Positions 20,100 through 29,489 of a stretch of DNA of 64,000 bases are shown piece by piece; positions within the stretch are counted from its first letter, which is position 1, and each line of letters opens with the position of its first letter. The position numbers and the translations under genes are program-made. The stretch is from Sergeia podlipaevii (taxonomy: Eukaryota > Euglenozoa > Kinetoplastea > Trypanosomatida > Trypanosomatidae). Where the stretch lies: positions 62,001-126,000 of the forward strand of contig JASANZ010002265.1 of NCBI GenBank assembly GCA_030849805.1. The letters are read 5' to 3'. The notes below the pieces were generated by a model. The model saw only the letters and a program-made list of their open reading frames with translations, was not told where the DNA came from and searched no databases.

Positions 20100-23000
20100 C
20101 TACGCTCCAGTGAGGCGGAAATAGACGTAGTTCTGATCTTGCGTATGTTCTGCTGACTGCCGCAGAGCTCTGCCAGTGGCGTCGGGCTGAATCTGGCGCA
20201 GCCATGTGTCCAACAGAAGAGTAATGAGGTCGCGCACTGGAGGGCACGTGGCACGATCACGCAACGCGCACATCTCCGACTTTAAGCGTCCGGCATCCAT
20301 TTGGCCTGTTGCATACGCCTTGTAGAGACTCACAAGCGCCTCAAGTTCACGAGGGCTCATGAAGCCAGGCAGGCGCAACCCAAGCTCAGACGCACTGCCA
20401 CCTTGCAGGCCAGCGTCCGTGTATCTGCGCAGCAGCACGTACTTGGGCCCTCCTGCAGTGTCAAGTGGCACAAAGTTGTTCTGAATAGTACGCTCCACTG
20501 CACGATCCACTGAAACCGTCGTGGCGCCTCCACCACCCAATGGAGGGTCAACGCTAATACCGCTGTCTTGAATCGCCAAACCCCATGTTGGAGCAGCCAT
20601 GGCGGGTATGTCCACCTTCTGTTGAAAGGCTATCTTCCCGTAAGCATCGAGCAAGCTGATCTCCACCCTGTGTGGTCTGGAACTAGCAAGACGGGTGGCA
20701 ACGTCATTGCGGCCGGTGTCTCCACCAGCACCTCCATCCACGCCACACACGATGCGGTATGCTGGCGCGCACGTGAGTCGTACTTGCACCTCTGCTCCTT
20801 GTGGCTGCAGGGCAAGATCCAGGTAAGGGTGCTGCTGGCTCTGTGGCTGCTGCGTCTGATCAAAAGGTGACAAAACAGGCTGCTGCTGAGGTGAAAAGTC
20901 TTGTCTTGGCTGCTGTTGGACTTGAGATGCCACCACCTGCCCCAAGACTGTGGCAGTGGTTTCACACTTCACCGCGCCAGTGATAGGGTCCCTTGCCACA
21001 AGACGCACAAAGTGAGGCTGCTCGCCAATGAGGGCACCCTGCGCTGGAACGCGGCCTCGCTGGTTCACCGACACAGAACCAGGCTGATTATCTATAAAGG
21101 CGGAGAGCTGATAATGTGGGTGGTCGGTGTAGATGTTATCAAGGAACCCGTTGCCACAGGTAAAGTGCAGTGCTTCCTTCACAGCCCCTCCATCTGGCTG
21201 CATGGCACGCCTAAGCGTGTTCACAAGCAGCGGCACCAGTCGCTGCCCTGAAGGCGTATAGCCGGCGGTGCTAACACCTGCGAGCTCATCCGCCACACGT
21301 ATAGGATCCATGTTGTTGCGCTGCACACAGTCGAGCGTGCGTGCTACCAGCTGAGCATCTCCGTCGCTACCACCAAACACAGAGGCGGCAGTTCCAACAG
21401 GTGCGGGAGCGCTGGGGAAAGAACCAGAGTGCCCCAGGGGCTGCGCGGGCTGAGACGCCGTCTGCTGACCCAAGCGCACATTGCACGCCGCTACCGAGCG
21501 GCCATTCTTAGAGTTGACAGCAGTGATGACCACATTCCCGGTGGGGGGCACCTGCACTGTGCTGTTGGCTGCAATAAGGCACGGGGGCTGACTCTGCACT
21601 GTGGCGGTGATGTTAAATCCTGGGCACTGAATTGCTTGTAAGACATCACGCTGAGCCAAAAAGGAAATTGTAGGTGGTGCCTTGAAGAGAGTGTCAGAGA
21701 CAAAGGCAACCAGCGTCGAGGCCATCGGGTTTGGAGCCCGAACGTTCTGCATGAGCCGGCGAGCCTCGTCCATGTTCGGCGCTTGGAGCACCTGCTGCAG
21801 GTTGGCAAGCCACTGATCCTCAGGCTTCACGCCGCCAGGGGTGGCGGGGGCTGCACCAGAGGTGGCACCAGGAGGAGTGTACGTGCTGGGTCGAGCCCCA
21901 ATGTCAAGTGTGACGCCGGATGCAGACCCATCCATGTGCACCTGCTCTACCACAACGCGCTGCAGCATGCCGCGGTTAACTCTCGCTCCACTATTGCCAG
22001 TAGACTTGACCGTGCCGACCGTAAAGGTAGTCCTGTCATTGCCCATGACGCTCATGCCACTAGGATCCTCAATCAACCTTAGGTTAATAGCAGCTGCTTG
22101 CATAGAAGGCACAAAGGAAGTCTGGCGGATGAGCACCTTGCCAGCGTTGTCGCTGATGGCGATGCGCACGCGCTGAGCACTTCGATTGGGCAGCGGCAGA
22201 GTGGCGGAGCCAAGGCCAGCGACCGTGGCGCCGTTGTCAGCTGTGAGCTGCACCTGATATCCGCGGCATGTAACGACAAACGACGGCATCCCGCCGCCTG
22301 CGTTCGAGTTCACACGAGTCTCAATTTCAGGAACAGCCTCTGATGCTGTGGTTGCTGCGGGTGTAGTAGGTGCCGGTGTCGTAGCAAGAGCCGGCACAGC
22401 TGCTGGAGGAGCAGCAGATACCGCTGGGAGCTGCAGGCGGAACGGCCCCCCATTCGAAGGCACCGTCGCAGCTTCATTGGAGGTCAGCACAATCAGTTGT
22501 CCAGTAGCTGTGCACTGAAGAACGGCCTTTTCATTCACCCCGGCCACCGTCTCCAGAATAAAGTTTGTAGGGGTATCGGGCGGACTGAGGGCAGGAAGCG
22601 ACGCCCTTCGTGGAGTCTTCAAAAGAGCATTCTGCTGCTCCTGGTATCCAGGCCACTGCCCACGCGGAGAATCTGGAAGATTGACCATCAGCGAGCACTC
22701 GCTCGCGCTAAGAGGGATGCAGTACCACCCTGCAGACGGACGAAGCCGCTTCCCATCCACGACAATGTACGCCACGTCTGGTTGTGGCAGCTCCGGAGCC
22801 CGCACCCGCAGAAAACTTTTTCCTTCACTTCCGTTAAATGTCATACGACAGTAGTGCTTTGCCGCCTCATTTTTTATGACCGCAGTAAGATTGTAGCTTC
22901 TACCGTCGCCTGGTACTGCCAGAGCCATCTTACTGCCGGCATCCAGTGCTACCGGACGTGCAATTCCGCCGTCGACACCTAGTTCACAAGCGAGCTCGGT

Positions 23001-23204
23001 GCCCTTACCGGCGCTCAGCTGCTCGATCACAAGATTTGAGCCAGTGACTGAAAAGGCCAACGAAGTTGGGGCCTTCTTCCTGATGCCGCTGTGGCCGTGG
23101 TTGATGACGTCGTCCAGTCGGTACTCCCCACGAAAGGGGTAAGACGCATCGTTCATTTTCCCACCAACGGGCACAAGCTTGGCGTTGCTGCCGTGCATGG
23201 GCAT
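20100..23204 (-). CDS. Modular repeat protein with alternating beta-rich and helical units, unknown
   Basis: A protein of 1034 residues with an ATG at 23202-23204; a splice acceptor near 23248 gives a 43-nt 5' UTR. The family was not recognised, but internal repetition is visible. A beta-rich unit at about 305-440 (VRIAISDNAGKVLIRQ, FVPSM, LIEDPSGMSV) resembles a second at about 805-945 (HRVEISLLDAYGKIAFQQ, DIPAM, AIQDSGISV). A helical unit occurs three times, at about 463-510 (ANLQQVLQAPNMDEARRLM), 617-672 (VARTLDCVQRNNMDPIRVADEL, LLVNTLRRAMQPDG) and 951-1010 (EALVSLYKAYATGQMDAGRL, LLLDTWLRQIQPD). Linkers are Ala/Pro/Thr-rich (260-290) or Gln/Pro-rich (757-795). It has no signal peptide or membrane span. 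It is probably a scaffold; location unknown. Confidence 0.85.
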   Translation of the reverse strand: MPMHGSNAKLVPVGGKMNDASYPFRGEYRLDDVINHGHSGIRKKAPTSLAFSVTGSNLVIEQLSAGKGTELACELGVDGGIARPVALDAGSKMALAVPGDGRSYNLTAVIKNEAAKHYCRMTFNGSEGKSFLRVRAPELPQPDVAYIVVDGKRLRPSAGWYCIPLSASECSLMVNLPDSPRGQWPGYQEQQNALLKTPRRASLPALSPPDTPTNFILETVAGVNEKAVLQCTATGQLIVLTSNEAATVPSNGGPFRLQLPAVSAAPPAAVPALATTPAPTTPAATTASEAVPEIETRVNSNAGGGMPSFVVTCRGYQVQLTADNGATVAGLGSATLPLPNRSAQRVRIAISDNAGKVLIRQTSFVPSMQAAAINLRLIEDPSGMSVMGNDRTTFTVGTVKSTGNSGARVNRGMLQRVVVEQVHMDGSASGVTLDIGARPSTYTPPGATSGAAPATPGGVKPEDQWLANLQQVLQAPNMDEARRLMQNVRAPNPMASTLVAFVSDTLFKAPPTISFLAQRDVLQAIQCPGFNITATVQSQPPCLIAANSTVQVPPTGNVVITAVNSKNGRSVAACNVRLGQQTASQPAQPLGHSGSFPSAPAPVGTAASVFGGSDGDAQLVARTLDCVQRNNMDPIRVADELAGVSTAGYTPSGQRLVPLLVNTLRRAMQPDGGAVKEALHFTCGNGFLDNIYTDHPHYQLSAFIDNQPGSVSVNQRGRVPAQGALIGEQPHFVRLVARDPITGAVKCETTATVLGQVVASQVQQQPRQDFSPQQQPVLSPFDQTQQPQSQQHPYLDLALQPQGAEVQVRLTCAPAYRIVCGVDGGAGGDTGRNDVATRLASSRPHRVEISLLDAYGKIAFQQKVDIPAMAAPTWGLAIQDSGISVDPPLGGGGATTVSVDRAVERTIQNNFVPLDTAGGPKYVLLRRYTDAGLQGGSASELGLRLPGFMSPRELEALVSLYKAYATGQMDAGRLKSEMCALRDRATCPPVRDLITLLLDTWLRQIQPDATGRALRQSAEHTQDQNYVYFRLTGA

Positions 23205-23844
23205 CTTGATCTATGACGGTAAGTATATATATAAGAAAGTGCTAATTCTACAAAAAAATATGTATCTATACGGGTATGTTGAGCTTGTGTCCTGTAGCGT
23301 CTCAAACAGGCAAGCAGAAACAATATATGTGTATGATGGGAAGCTATATATAAGATGGGGATATCTCTTCTCTTTCCTGTAGAAGAGTTGAACAACAACA
23401 AAAAGAAAAAAAATGCACGCTATTTCAAAAAAAAGAAAAAAAGAAGATGGTGCTGTTGTGATGCTTCCACCATATAAGAAAAGAAAAAGGAAAGGGGGAA
23501 AAGGCCAAAAAAAACGGTCAGATGTAAAAGAGGAACGAAGAGAACTGAAAAGTAGCTAAATATATATATATAAAGTAGACGCAATTGAATGCAAAGTAGA
23601 GACTTAGAAGAACCCCTGGCTCATTATTTACTTTCGTTCCTTTTTCATCTGCAAACAATTCTCTTTTCGCTTTCATAAATAAACAGCATTGAATTTTTTG
23701 TTTTTTCTCATTAGTCGATTCAAACGCAAAAAAAAAGAGGTTTAGAAAAGCGCATCGTTGGTAGCTCAACCCATCACCTACCGCATGTTGTCACAGCACA
23801 AAAGCATACTTAGTTAAAATCTGGTCTTAAAAAAAAAAAAAAAA
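23205..23844. other. Intergenic spacer
   Basis: AT-rich; an 83-codon minus frame at 23518-23769 begins at TTG and is rich in Phe, Tyr and Ile, so it is not taken as a gene. A run of A lies just before the AK6 stop codon at about 23829-23843. Confidence 0.65.
23248..23249 (-). promoter_or_regulatory. Predicted spliced-leader acceptor AG for the modular repeat gene
   Basis: The sense strand reads ATATTTTTTTGTAG here; the tract is short but is the nearest to the ATG at 23204. Confidence 0.4.
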
Positions 23845-24390
23845 TTACAGTCCACGGGCAACCTTGATCTCTTCCACACAGCCCTTAATGTAGTCGATCG
23901 TAGCAGCCATTTGCTCGAGAGTGTCATTGGTGTGAACACTGACAATTTCATCCTTGTACGCCTCACGCGCCTCCTCTTCGCAGATACACTGGATCTCCGC
24001 TTCCATGTTCTCACCAATCTTCTGCTCGCTATACTTGCGACCCGTCAAGCGGTCAAACAGCACCTCGGTCGAAGCGTGCAGCACTATGACAAGATGAAAC
24101 CACCGCTCAGGAAACAGCTCGCTGGAGTGGTAGTCGACAACGTGATTGCCGCCCTTCACCATGATGGGCTCCATATAGTCAAGCAGGTGATCCTCGTCTT
24201 CCTCCTCAATAATGTGGGTATCGAGCTCAGCGTCGTACTGAGTGTAAAATTCGTGCTCCTTCACAATCTTGCCCACCTCGATGTGCTGAAACTCACTATC
24301 AAGCTCCTGCACCAACATGGCAGCCATTGAGGTCTTGCCAGTACCTGGTGTGCCAGTGATAAGAATGTTTATGCTACGAGGCTGATCCAT
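23845..24390 (-). CDS. AK6: Adenylate kinase isoenzyme 6 (AK6/Fap7/CINAP)
   Basis: A protein of 181 residues, the usual length for this family, with an ATG at 24388-24390. The P-loop GTPGTGKT is at residues 13-20. The family-specific second motif VVDYHSSELFPERWFHLVIVL follows (VDxHxxxxFPE.W in AK6/Fap7), and the lid-region motif RKYSEQKIGENMEAEI is also typical. AK6 is a small nuclear/cytoplasmic ATPase and adenylate kinase; its yeast counterpart Fap7 works with uS11 in the final cleavage of 18S rRNA. On the sense strand the tract CTTGTTTTATTTGTTTCTCAG ends two bases before the ATG; another site lies near 24443, so the 5' UTR is either extremely short or about 50 nt. All key residues look intact. 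Confidence 0.96.
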   Translation of the reverse strand: MDQPRSINILITGTPGTGKTSMAAMLVQELDSEFQHIEVGKIVKEHEFYTQYDAELDTHIIEEEDEDHLLDYMEPIMVKGGNHVVDYHSSELFPERWFHLVIVLHASTEVLFDRLTGRKYSEQKIGENMEAEIQCICEEEAREAYKDEIVSVHTNDTLEQMAATIDYIKGCVEEIKVARGL

Positions 24391-24783
24391 TGCTGAGAAA
24401 CAAATAAAACAAGAAAAAAATGTATCAGAAAATACTAAAGAGAGCTCTCTCTACGTGAAAAAAAAAAGTAATAGTAAGAATAAACGGCAAAAAGCAAAAA
24501 AAAATAGTTAATATGCAAATTGTAAAAAAAAAAAAAAAACGGTCGATACGTCGCCACGTGAGAGAAATCAGCTCTTCATACAGTTGTTATTCACCACAAG
24601 AGTAAAATTCCTTTTTGAAGTATGTGAAATTCTTGCCATTAATAGGTGCACTTCATGGTATGCAGCAAGCAGTGAAACAAGCAGAAAATTAAAGCTAAAA
24701 AAACAAAAACTTTGAAATGTGAACATAAACATTCGGTACATCAACAATAAGGCACAATAAACGACAACGCATGCCGGCGCCAC
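24391..24783. other. Intergenic spacer
   Basis: AT-rich spacer with A runs at about 24458-24468 and 24523-24539; contains the splice region of AK6. No gene seen. Confidence 0.7.
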
Positions 24784-25140
24784 TCAAAATTTGTTTGGAA
24801 ACTGGCGTGAAAACCCCCGCGTAGCCTGCTGCAGAGCCTGCTCGCGTCTCTGCTGATCCTCACGATATCGTGCAAACTCTCGTTCAATGCCCGCCTCATA
24901 TGCGCTCTCTTGATCCAGAGGTGCGCCTCTGTGCTCTTCCCACGCTTTCAACGAAAGAAACTTGAGTTTCCTCATCTTTTTACCTGCAAGACGATGAGAT
25001 GTTGATGTGTTGTGTGCGCCTAGCTCGCTCTTCAACACAGCTCGGTGGCAAAGCGTGCACCACTGCTGGTCGGCTGGCAACAACTCGGCTGCAAGCTGAG
25101 ACGGCCGAAGCTGGCGGCCTATATACTTTTTTGCGTTCAT
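24784..25140 (-). CDS. Small U1-type zinc-finger protein
   Basis: A protein of 118 residues. The start is the first ATG (25138-25140); the frame runs upstream to a TTG at 25224, but that extension crosses the pyrimidine tract (25222-25233) and the first AG after it (25184-25185), so it is not part of the mRNA. The finger WCTLCHRAVLKSELGAHNTSTSHR has the spacing C-x2-C-x11-H-x5-H of U1/matrin-type fingers, common in splicing and ribosome assembly factors. It is followed by a Lys-rich stretch (AGKKMRKLKFLSLKAWEEH) and a charged helix (IEREFARYREDQQRREQALQQA). The family was not recognised. It may act in RNA-protein particles, a guess based on the finger type and the basic segment. Confidence 0.82.
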   Translation of the reverse strand: MNAKKYIGRQLRPSQLAAELLPADQQWCTLCHRAVLKSELGAHNTSTSHRLAGKKMRKLKFLSLKAWEEHRGAPLDQESAYEAGIEREFARYREDQQRREQALQQATRGFSRQFPNKF

Positions 25141-25495
25141 ACCACAAAGGCAAGTATTATAGTGGCACAAATACTTCTTTTTTCTTTTTTTTAAGGAACC
25201 AAGATATCGGCGTCCAATTGTCAAAAAAAAAAAAACGGCTAGTTCACGCTTTCTGTCTATATTGCCAGAGACTCGAAAAGACTACGTGTATAAGCAAGAA
25301 AAAAAGAAAGAAAGAGGGAAAACAATAAAATCCAGTTCGCCTTCTTTATCCGTCAAAAATTAAACCAATAGGAAACATAACATCAGCCTGCACTCAACAC
25401 ACAAATATATATATATATATATATGCTGATTGTCGTTAGAAGACACGTATTGTCTTTGATTTCTGCATATTCTATTGTGTTTTCTGCCATTTTTC
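25141..25495. other. Intergenic spacer with (AT)n repeat
   Basis: AT-rich; holds the splice site near 25184 and an (AT)n run at about 25404-25424. No gene seen. Confidence 0.7.
25184..25185 (-). promoter_or_regulatory. Predicted spliced-leader acceptor AG that fixes the zinc-finger start
   Basis: A run of 13 T on the sense strand (about 25222-25233) is followed by the first AG here, 44 nt upstream of the ATG at 25140. It excludes the longer TTG-started frame. Confidence 0.5.
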
Positions 25496-28400
25496 TTACC
25501 CAGTGAACACAAACTCGTCGCTCACCTCCTCGCTCTCCTCGCTGCCACTAGAGTGCGACTCTAGATCCATTTCATAGTCTGGTAATGCCTGCTGCGTCAC
25601 CATCAGAGGCGACATGGCAGTTTCCTCCTGCAGTCCATCAACAGAGTATCCCTCTCTGCCAGCATCACCCATAGGACTCACACTCCCTCCAATCTTCTCC
25701 AGCGCATCCTGCTGCAGCGATGAGCTGTTGTAGACACCGCCTCGATCCGCATCAGTGCTACTCAGATGTATAGGGGAAATGGCTATGCCGCCGCCTGTTA
25801 TATCACTTCCCGTACCTGGCGTATACAAAACACCAAGTGGGGATATCTGAGAGGGGGAGTACGCCATCCCATGAGCCTCAGTGCTAGACATGGGAACCTC
25901 CTCGGGACTGAGAAAAATAGGTGAACGGTGCCTCTGCTGTTGCTGCTGTCGATACTGCTCAGAAAGTGGTCTTGCAACCGTCGGTGGAGCGGTCATTGGG
26001 GTACATCCGGTCGCGCTTGAGTCATCACCAGACCCCCGACGAGGTGCACTCATGAGACCTGCGGCGACCGAAGACACAGAAACAGGCAGAGGAGGAGGTG
26101 GCCGCAAGCCATGACGCGCCGGCGTGACGCATGCGCTGAGGTTCGCCGCACGGGCAGCAATAATGGAGTGCATCGGAGATAATCCTGGTGGTTGGTGCAG
26201 TGGTCGCTGTTGCTGCGAGCCGCGCGTAGGTGACACAACAGTGCTGGGGGTGGCACCCATAAGAATCTCCCTTCTCAAGCGCTTCGTTTCCATACCTGCG
26301 TCACCGATACCACCACCACCACCACTGTCACCTAGCATCCTATCTCTTGAGGAAGACAAAGAACGCTTGAGAGACTGCTGCTCCAGCACCGTCAAGGCGC
26401 TCCACTCTTCCTCCACCTCGCTCGCATCGCTGCTGGTAGACGACGGGCTCGAAGTATCGCTCGTCTCGTTCGTAGTGGTGTTGCTACTGCTAGACAAAGA
26501 TGATGAAGATGAAGAAGAAGGCAAGTATTCCTTTGCAACTCCTCCTTCCGCCACTCCTCGCGCCTCGACTTGAGGATTCTCACGCTTCTTGTCGGCAGCT
26601 TGATTGCCGCCGCGCGATAACACAGTGGGACTCACCTGAGTAGGGATAGCATCTTCTGTGTGCACCCGCGCTCGCAGCTCCTCCTCTATGGTTCCACGTG
26701 CCACAATATCCTGTGCTTCAGATATACTGACAGTGCTGTCCTCAATGCAGTCAAAAGGAAACCGAGAAAAAACCTGATTGGCGTTAAATCCGAAGGAGGT
26801 TTGGTTAAGATATTCTGCATCATCGATCGCGTCGTCTTCGCACTCTTCGTCTTCCTCCACGTCCCTCTCCTGCTCCTCATCATCATCGTCGTCCTTGCTG
26901 CTGCCACGAAATCCAGAAGAGACGTCAGCTAAGGCGGAGGCGGAAGAACCACCACAAGAAAACGAAGAGGCGCTATCATCCTCGGCATCAACGCTGCTGA
27001 GGTCAAATGTAATGGCCTCCCCACCGCCAACGCTATAATCCACCTCGCCAGATATGGCAATTGCAGATGATATGTTAAAGCCCACATCCTCCTCAGCAGT
27101 CGCCTCGCCATCATTGACGCCGCCTGCTGTGCCCTCCTCTGTGGTGAGCTCCGACATTGAAATGAGCGTCTGCACGTCTTCCGCAACTGGTGCCCCGATC
27201 GCGGAGCCTACATTATAATAGTACTCCACTCGCTGCTGCGGTAGCCATTGCATACGTTGCTCCGTGGCGTCCACCACCACAGCACCGTCGTGGCGCTCGC
27301 TGCGCAAAGATTCATACAGGTGTCCATGTGAAACAAGAGCAGGCAGCTCACGAAGAGATGATGCAGGAACAGCAGCTTGCTTCACAGAAGAAAAATAAGG
27401 CTGCTTGCTGCTCAGTGCCGCCTCACTTATCTTTTGATTGGGTTCTACGTTGGATAGCACAGAAGGGGGCGGTGCGGCTGTTTCCACTTGTACAGAAGGC
27501 AGCAGAGCAGCGACCGTGCTGACAAGCTCACATGGTAGCACACATGCACCGGAGGCAGTGTCCACCAACCGAGAGACGCACAAACGCCGACGCTCGGCAA
27601 GACGCTCCACCACAGCTGTCATAAGATCCTCTCTCAGAGAGGCACCCACGCGCATAACGTGATCATTGACGCTGAGGTTCAGCATCGCGGGTGGCGCGGC
27701 GCCGACCTGGATGTCAGCGTTGGCACAGTCAAAAAGAAGTTCCTGTAGCGTCTTGTCATTATCGTCTCCAGTCTCCTCACCCTCGTCCTCATTCCCACTA
27801 GTAAACTTTCCAATTGTATGGTTGACATCACCAGTCGTCGTTCCGTTGTTTCTGCCTTGAGAAGACGGAACAGTCGGAGTGGGACTCTGGGACCGCGCGC
27901 CACCACCTCTGCCGGTCTTAGTGCGATGCGGGGTTAGCGATACTGCAGAACGTAACGCGGCTTCTTGCTTCATACTTCCCTGTGGATCAACCATCTTCAT
28001 AAAGAAGTAGCAATGCAACACCGCGCCTGAATTTGGCTTGACGCGCAGTCCGACTGGGAGGAAAGAGGTCTCCTCTTCGCTTCCCTTCTGCCGTGAACTC
28101 ATAAGATGCAAAGATCGCACATAGATACGAGGAACACGTGATGCTGTGTGGACCGAGGTTGGTGCAATCTCATCCTCACTCTCCTTCTCCACCGCTGCTG
28201 CTACTGTCGGGTCATTATTTTTACCTTTACGACGCCTGTTCCTCCTGTTTGCCCGTTCAGCTAATCTCCGCGCACGCGCTGCATGACGCCTGTCCTCTAC
28301 CAGTGTGCATTGCTTACAATAGTGACGAGCCTGCTCTTCTGTAACAGTGGTAGTTGGTGCAGCAGCACCGCAGCGGACACGAGAGGCACTCCCAGAGAAG

Positions 28401-28687
28401 GCATCTACCTCGGCCTCGCTCCAGTTTAGAGTCGACGCCGTAGTAGGGGAAGCGTGAAGAACACAATACTCACTCAAGCGGGCTTCAAGACCTCGCACGA
28501 GCTGTGAGATATTGTCTCCACATCTAAATGGAAGAAGCAGATCACCTCGAAAGTCCTCTTCAAACGGCTCAAGCGTTGACGCAGTTGTGTAGTACTTGGT
28601 AAGAGTGGGTATGTGGTTTGAGGTGCGCGTGTGCTCTGGCTCACCACATTGATACAGCGCTACACGGGCAAACGCAACATTTTCCAT
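25496..28687 (-). CDS. Large acidic Ser-rich protein, function unknown
   Basis: A protein of 1063 residues starting at the ATG at 28685-28687; the 13-codon extension starts at TTG and is spacer-like. The N-terminal 90 residues look folded (MENVAFARVALYQCGEPEHTRTS, then FRGDLLLPFRCGDNISQLVRGLEARLSEY). A Cys pair sits in HYCKQCTLVEDRRHAARARR, followed by a strongly basic patch (RANRRNRRRKGK), a possible nuclear signal. Another folded-looking segment is RVPRIYVRSLHLMSS...GAVLHCYFFMKMVD, and one more is DLMTAVVERLAERRRLCVSRLVD. The second half is low complexity: acidic runs (KDDDDDEEQERDVEEDEE), poly-Ser, Gln runs and Pro-rich parts, ending in an acidic tail. This suits a regulated nuclear or scaffold protein, but no family was recognised. 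Confidence 0.78.
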   Translation of the reverse strand: MENVAFARVALYQCGEPEHTRTSNHIPTLTKYYTTASTLEPFEEDFRGDLLLPFRCGDNISQLVRGLEARLSEYCVLHASPTTASTLNWSEAEVDAFSGSASRVRCGAAAPTTTVTEEQARHYCKQCTLVEDRRHAARARRLAERANRRNRRRKGKNNDPTVAAAVEKESEDEIAPTSVHTASRVPRIYVRSLHLMSSRQKGSEEETSFLPVGLRVKPNSGAVLHCYFFMKMVDPQGSMKQEAALRSAVSLTPHRTKTGRGGGARSQSPTPTVPSSQGRNNGTTTGDVNHTIGKFTSGNEDEGEETGDDNDKTLQELLFDCANADIQVGAAPPAMLNLSVNDHVMRVGASLREDLMTAVVERLAERRRLCVSRLVDTASGACVLPCELVSTVAALLPSVQVETAAPPPSVLSNVEPNQKISEAALSSKQPYFSSVKQAAVPASSLRELPALVSHGHLYESLRSERHDGAVVVDATEQRMQWLPQQRVEYYYNVGSAIGAPVAEDVQTLISMSELTTEEGTAGGVNDGEATAEEDVGFNISSAIAISGEVDYSVGGGEAITFDLSSVDAEDDSASSFSCGGSSASALADVSSGFRGSSKDDDDDEEQERDVEEDEECEDDAIDDAEYLNQTSFGFNANQVFSRFPFDCIEDSTVSISEAQDIVARGTIEEELRARVHTEDAIPTQVSPTVLSRGGNQAADKKRENPQVEARGVAEGGVAKEYLPSSSSSSSLSSSSNTTTNETSDTSSPSSTSSDASEVEEEWSALTVLEQQSLKRSLSSSRDRMLGDSGGGGGIGDAGMETKRLRREILMGATPSTVVSPTRGSQQQRPLHQPPGLSPMHSIIAARAANLSACVTPARHGLRPPPPLPVSVSSVAAGLMSAPRRGSGDDSSATGCTPMTAPPTVARPLSEQYRQQQQQRHRSPIFLSPEEVPMSSTEAHGMAYSPSQISPLGVLYTPGTGSDITGGGIAISPIHLSSTDADRGGVYNSSSLQQDALEKIGGSVSPMGDAGREGYSVDGLQEETAMSPLMVTQQALPDYEMDLESHSSGSEESEEVSDEFVFTG

Positions 28688-29489
28688 GTGAAAGACACAT
28701 ATATATAAGGGGAATAGAGAACACAAGAGAAAAGACTTATATCTTCACTATTATATTTAAGCGCACTCTATATGTGTGCAGTTATGAATTACGTCTAAAA
28801 ATAATGTAAGAAAAATGAACTGCCACGCTCTCTCCCTCTCTCTATATATAGCAGCTTTCCAAAATCAAAAAATGGAAAAAAGGAAGAGAAATAAGCAGAC
28901 AAACGATAAGAATGCAACGTCCAAAAAAAAAAGAACTACACTAACAGCTATTGCCAGTTGTCGAAACAAAGCAAGAAACAAAAAAAAAGGATACAATGAG
29001 TAGATCATTTTTCTTTTTTTCTTCTCGAGAAGCAATGAATCACAGAATTTAAATGCACAAAGGGAGAGAAAAGGGAAAGACACAGAGCCCTTTCGCGTCA
29101 CCATATAGTAAGCATTTGATCAACATACACATCAAGAAAATGAACGCCTTGAGCTCCATAAAGAAAAAAAAAGTAAGGACCTGATTGGGATCAAAACAGT
29201 CCATAAGAAACATAAATCTATGTAGATGTATATATAAAGAAGAAGAAAAACACGTACTGCACGCTTGTGTGCATATCTGTGATGACGCTTATTAACATTC
29301 GTCTCCACTTTTGTACTTTTTTTTCTTAATGAATAGTGAAAAAAGTCGTGTTCCTCCTTCACTCACAAGTGCACACTAGCAGATAAAGTGGCACTTAAAA
29401 AAAAAAAAAAGGAAAATGAAAAAGAAGGAGTGTATCTAAAAAAAAAAAATGTTATTCTAAGATTGCTTTATGAATCTATAGGCGCCGGT
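28688..29489. other. Intergenic spacer of about 0.8 kb
   Basis: AT-rich with A runs near 28922, 29165, 29400 and 29440. No supported frame. Confidence 0.7.

Noticed and set aside
23518..23769. Minus-strand frame of 83 codons upstream of AK6's stop
   Set aside because: Begins at TTG, is AT-rich in composition and lacks a splice signal arrangement.
25141..25224. Longer N-terminus for the small zinc-finger protein
   Set aside because: It starts with TTG inside the pyrimidine tract, and the predicted acceptor AG lies downstream of it.
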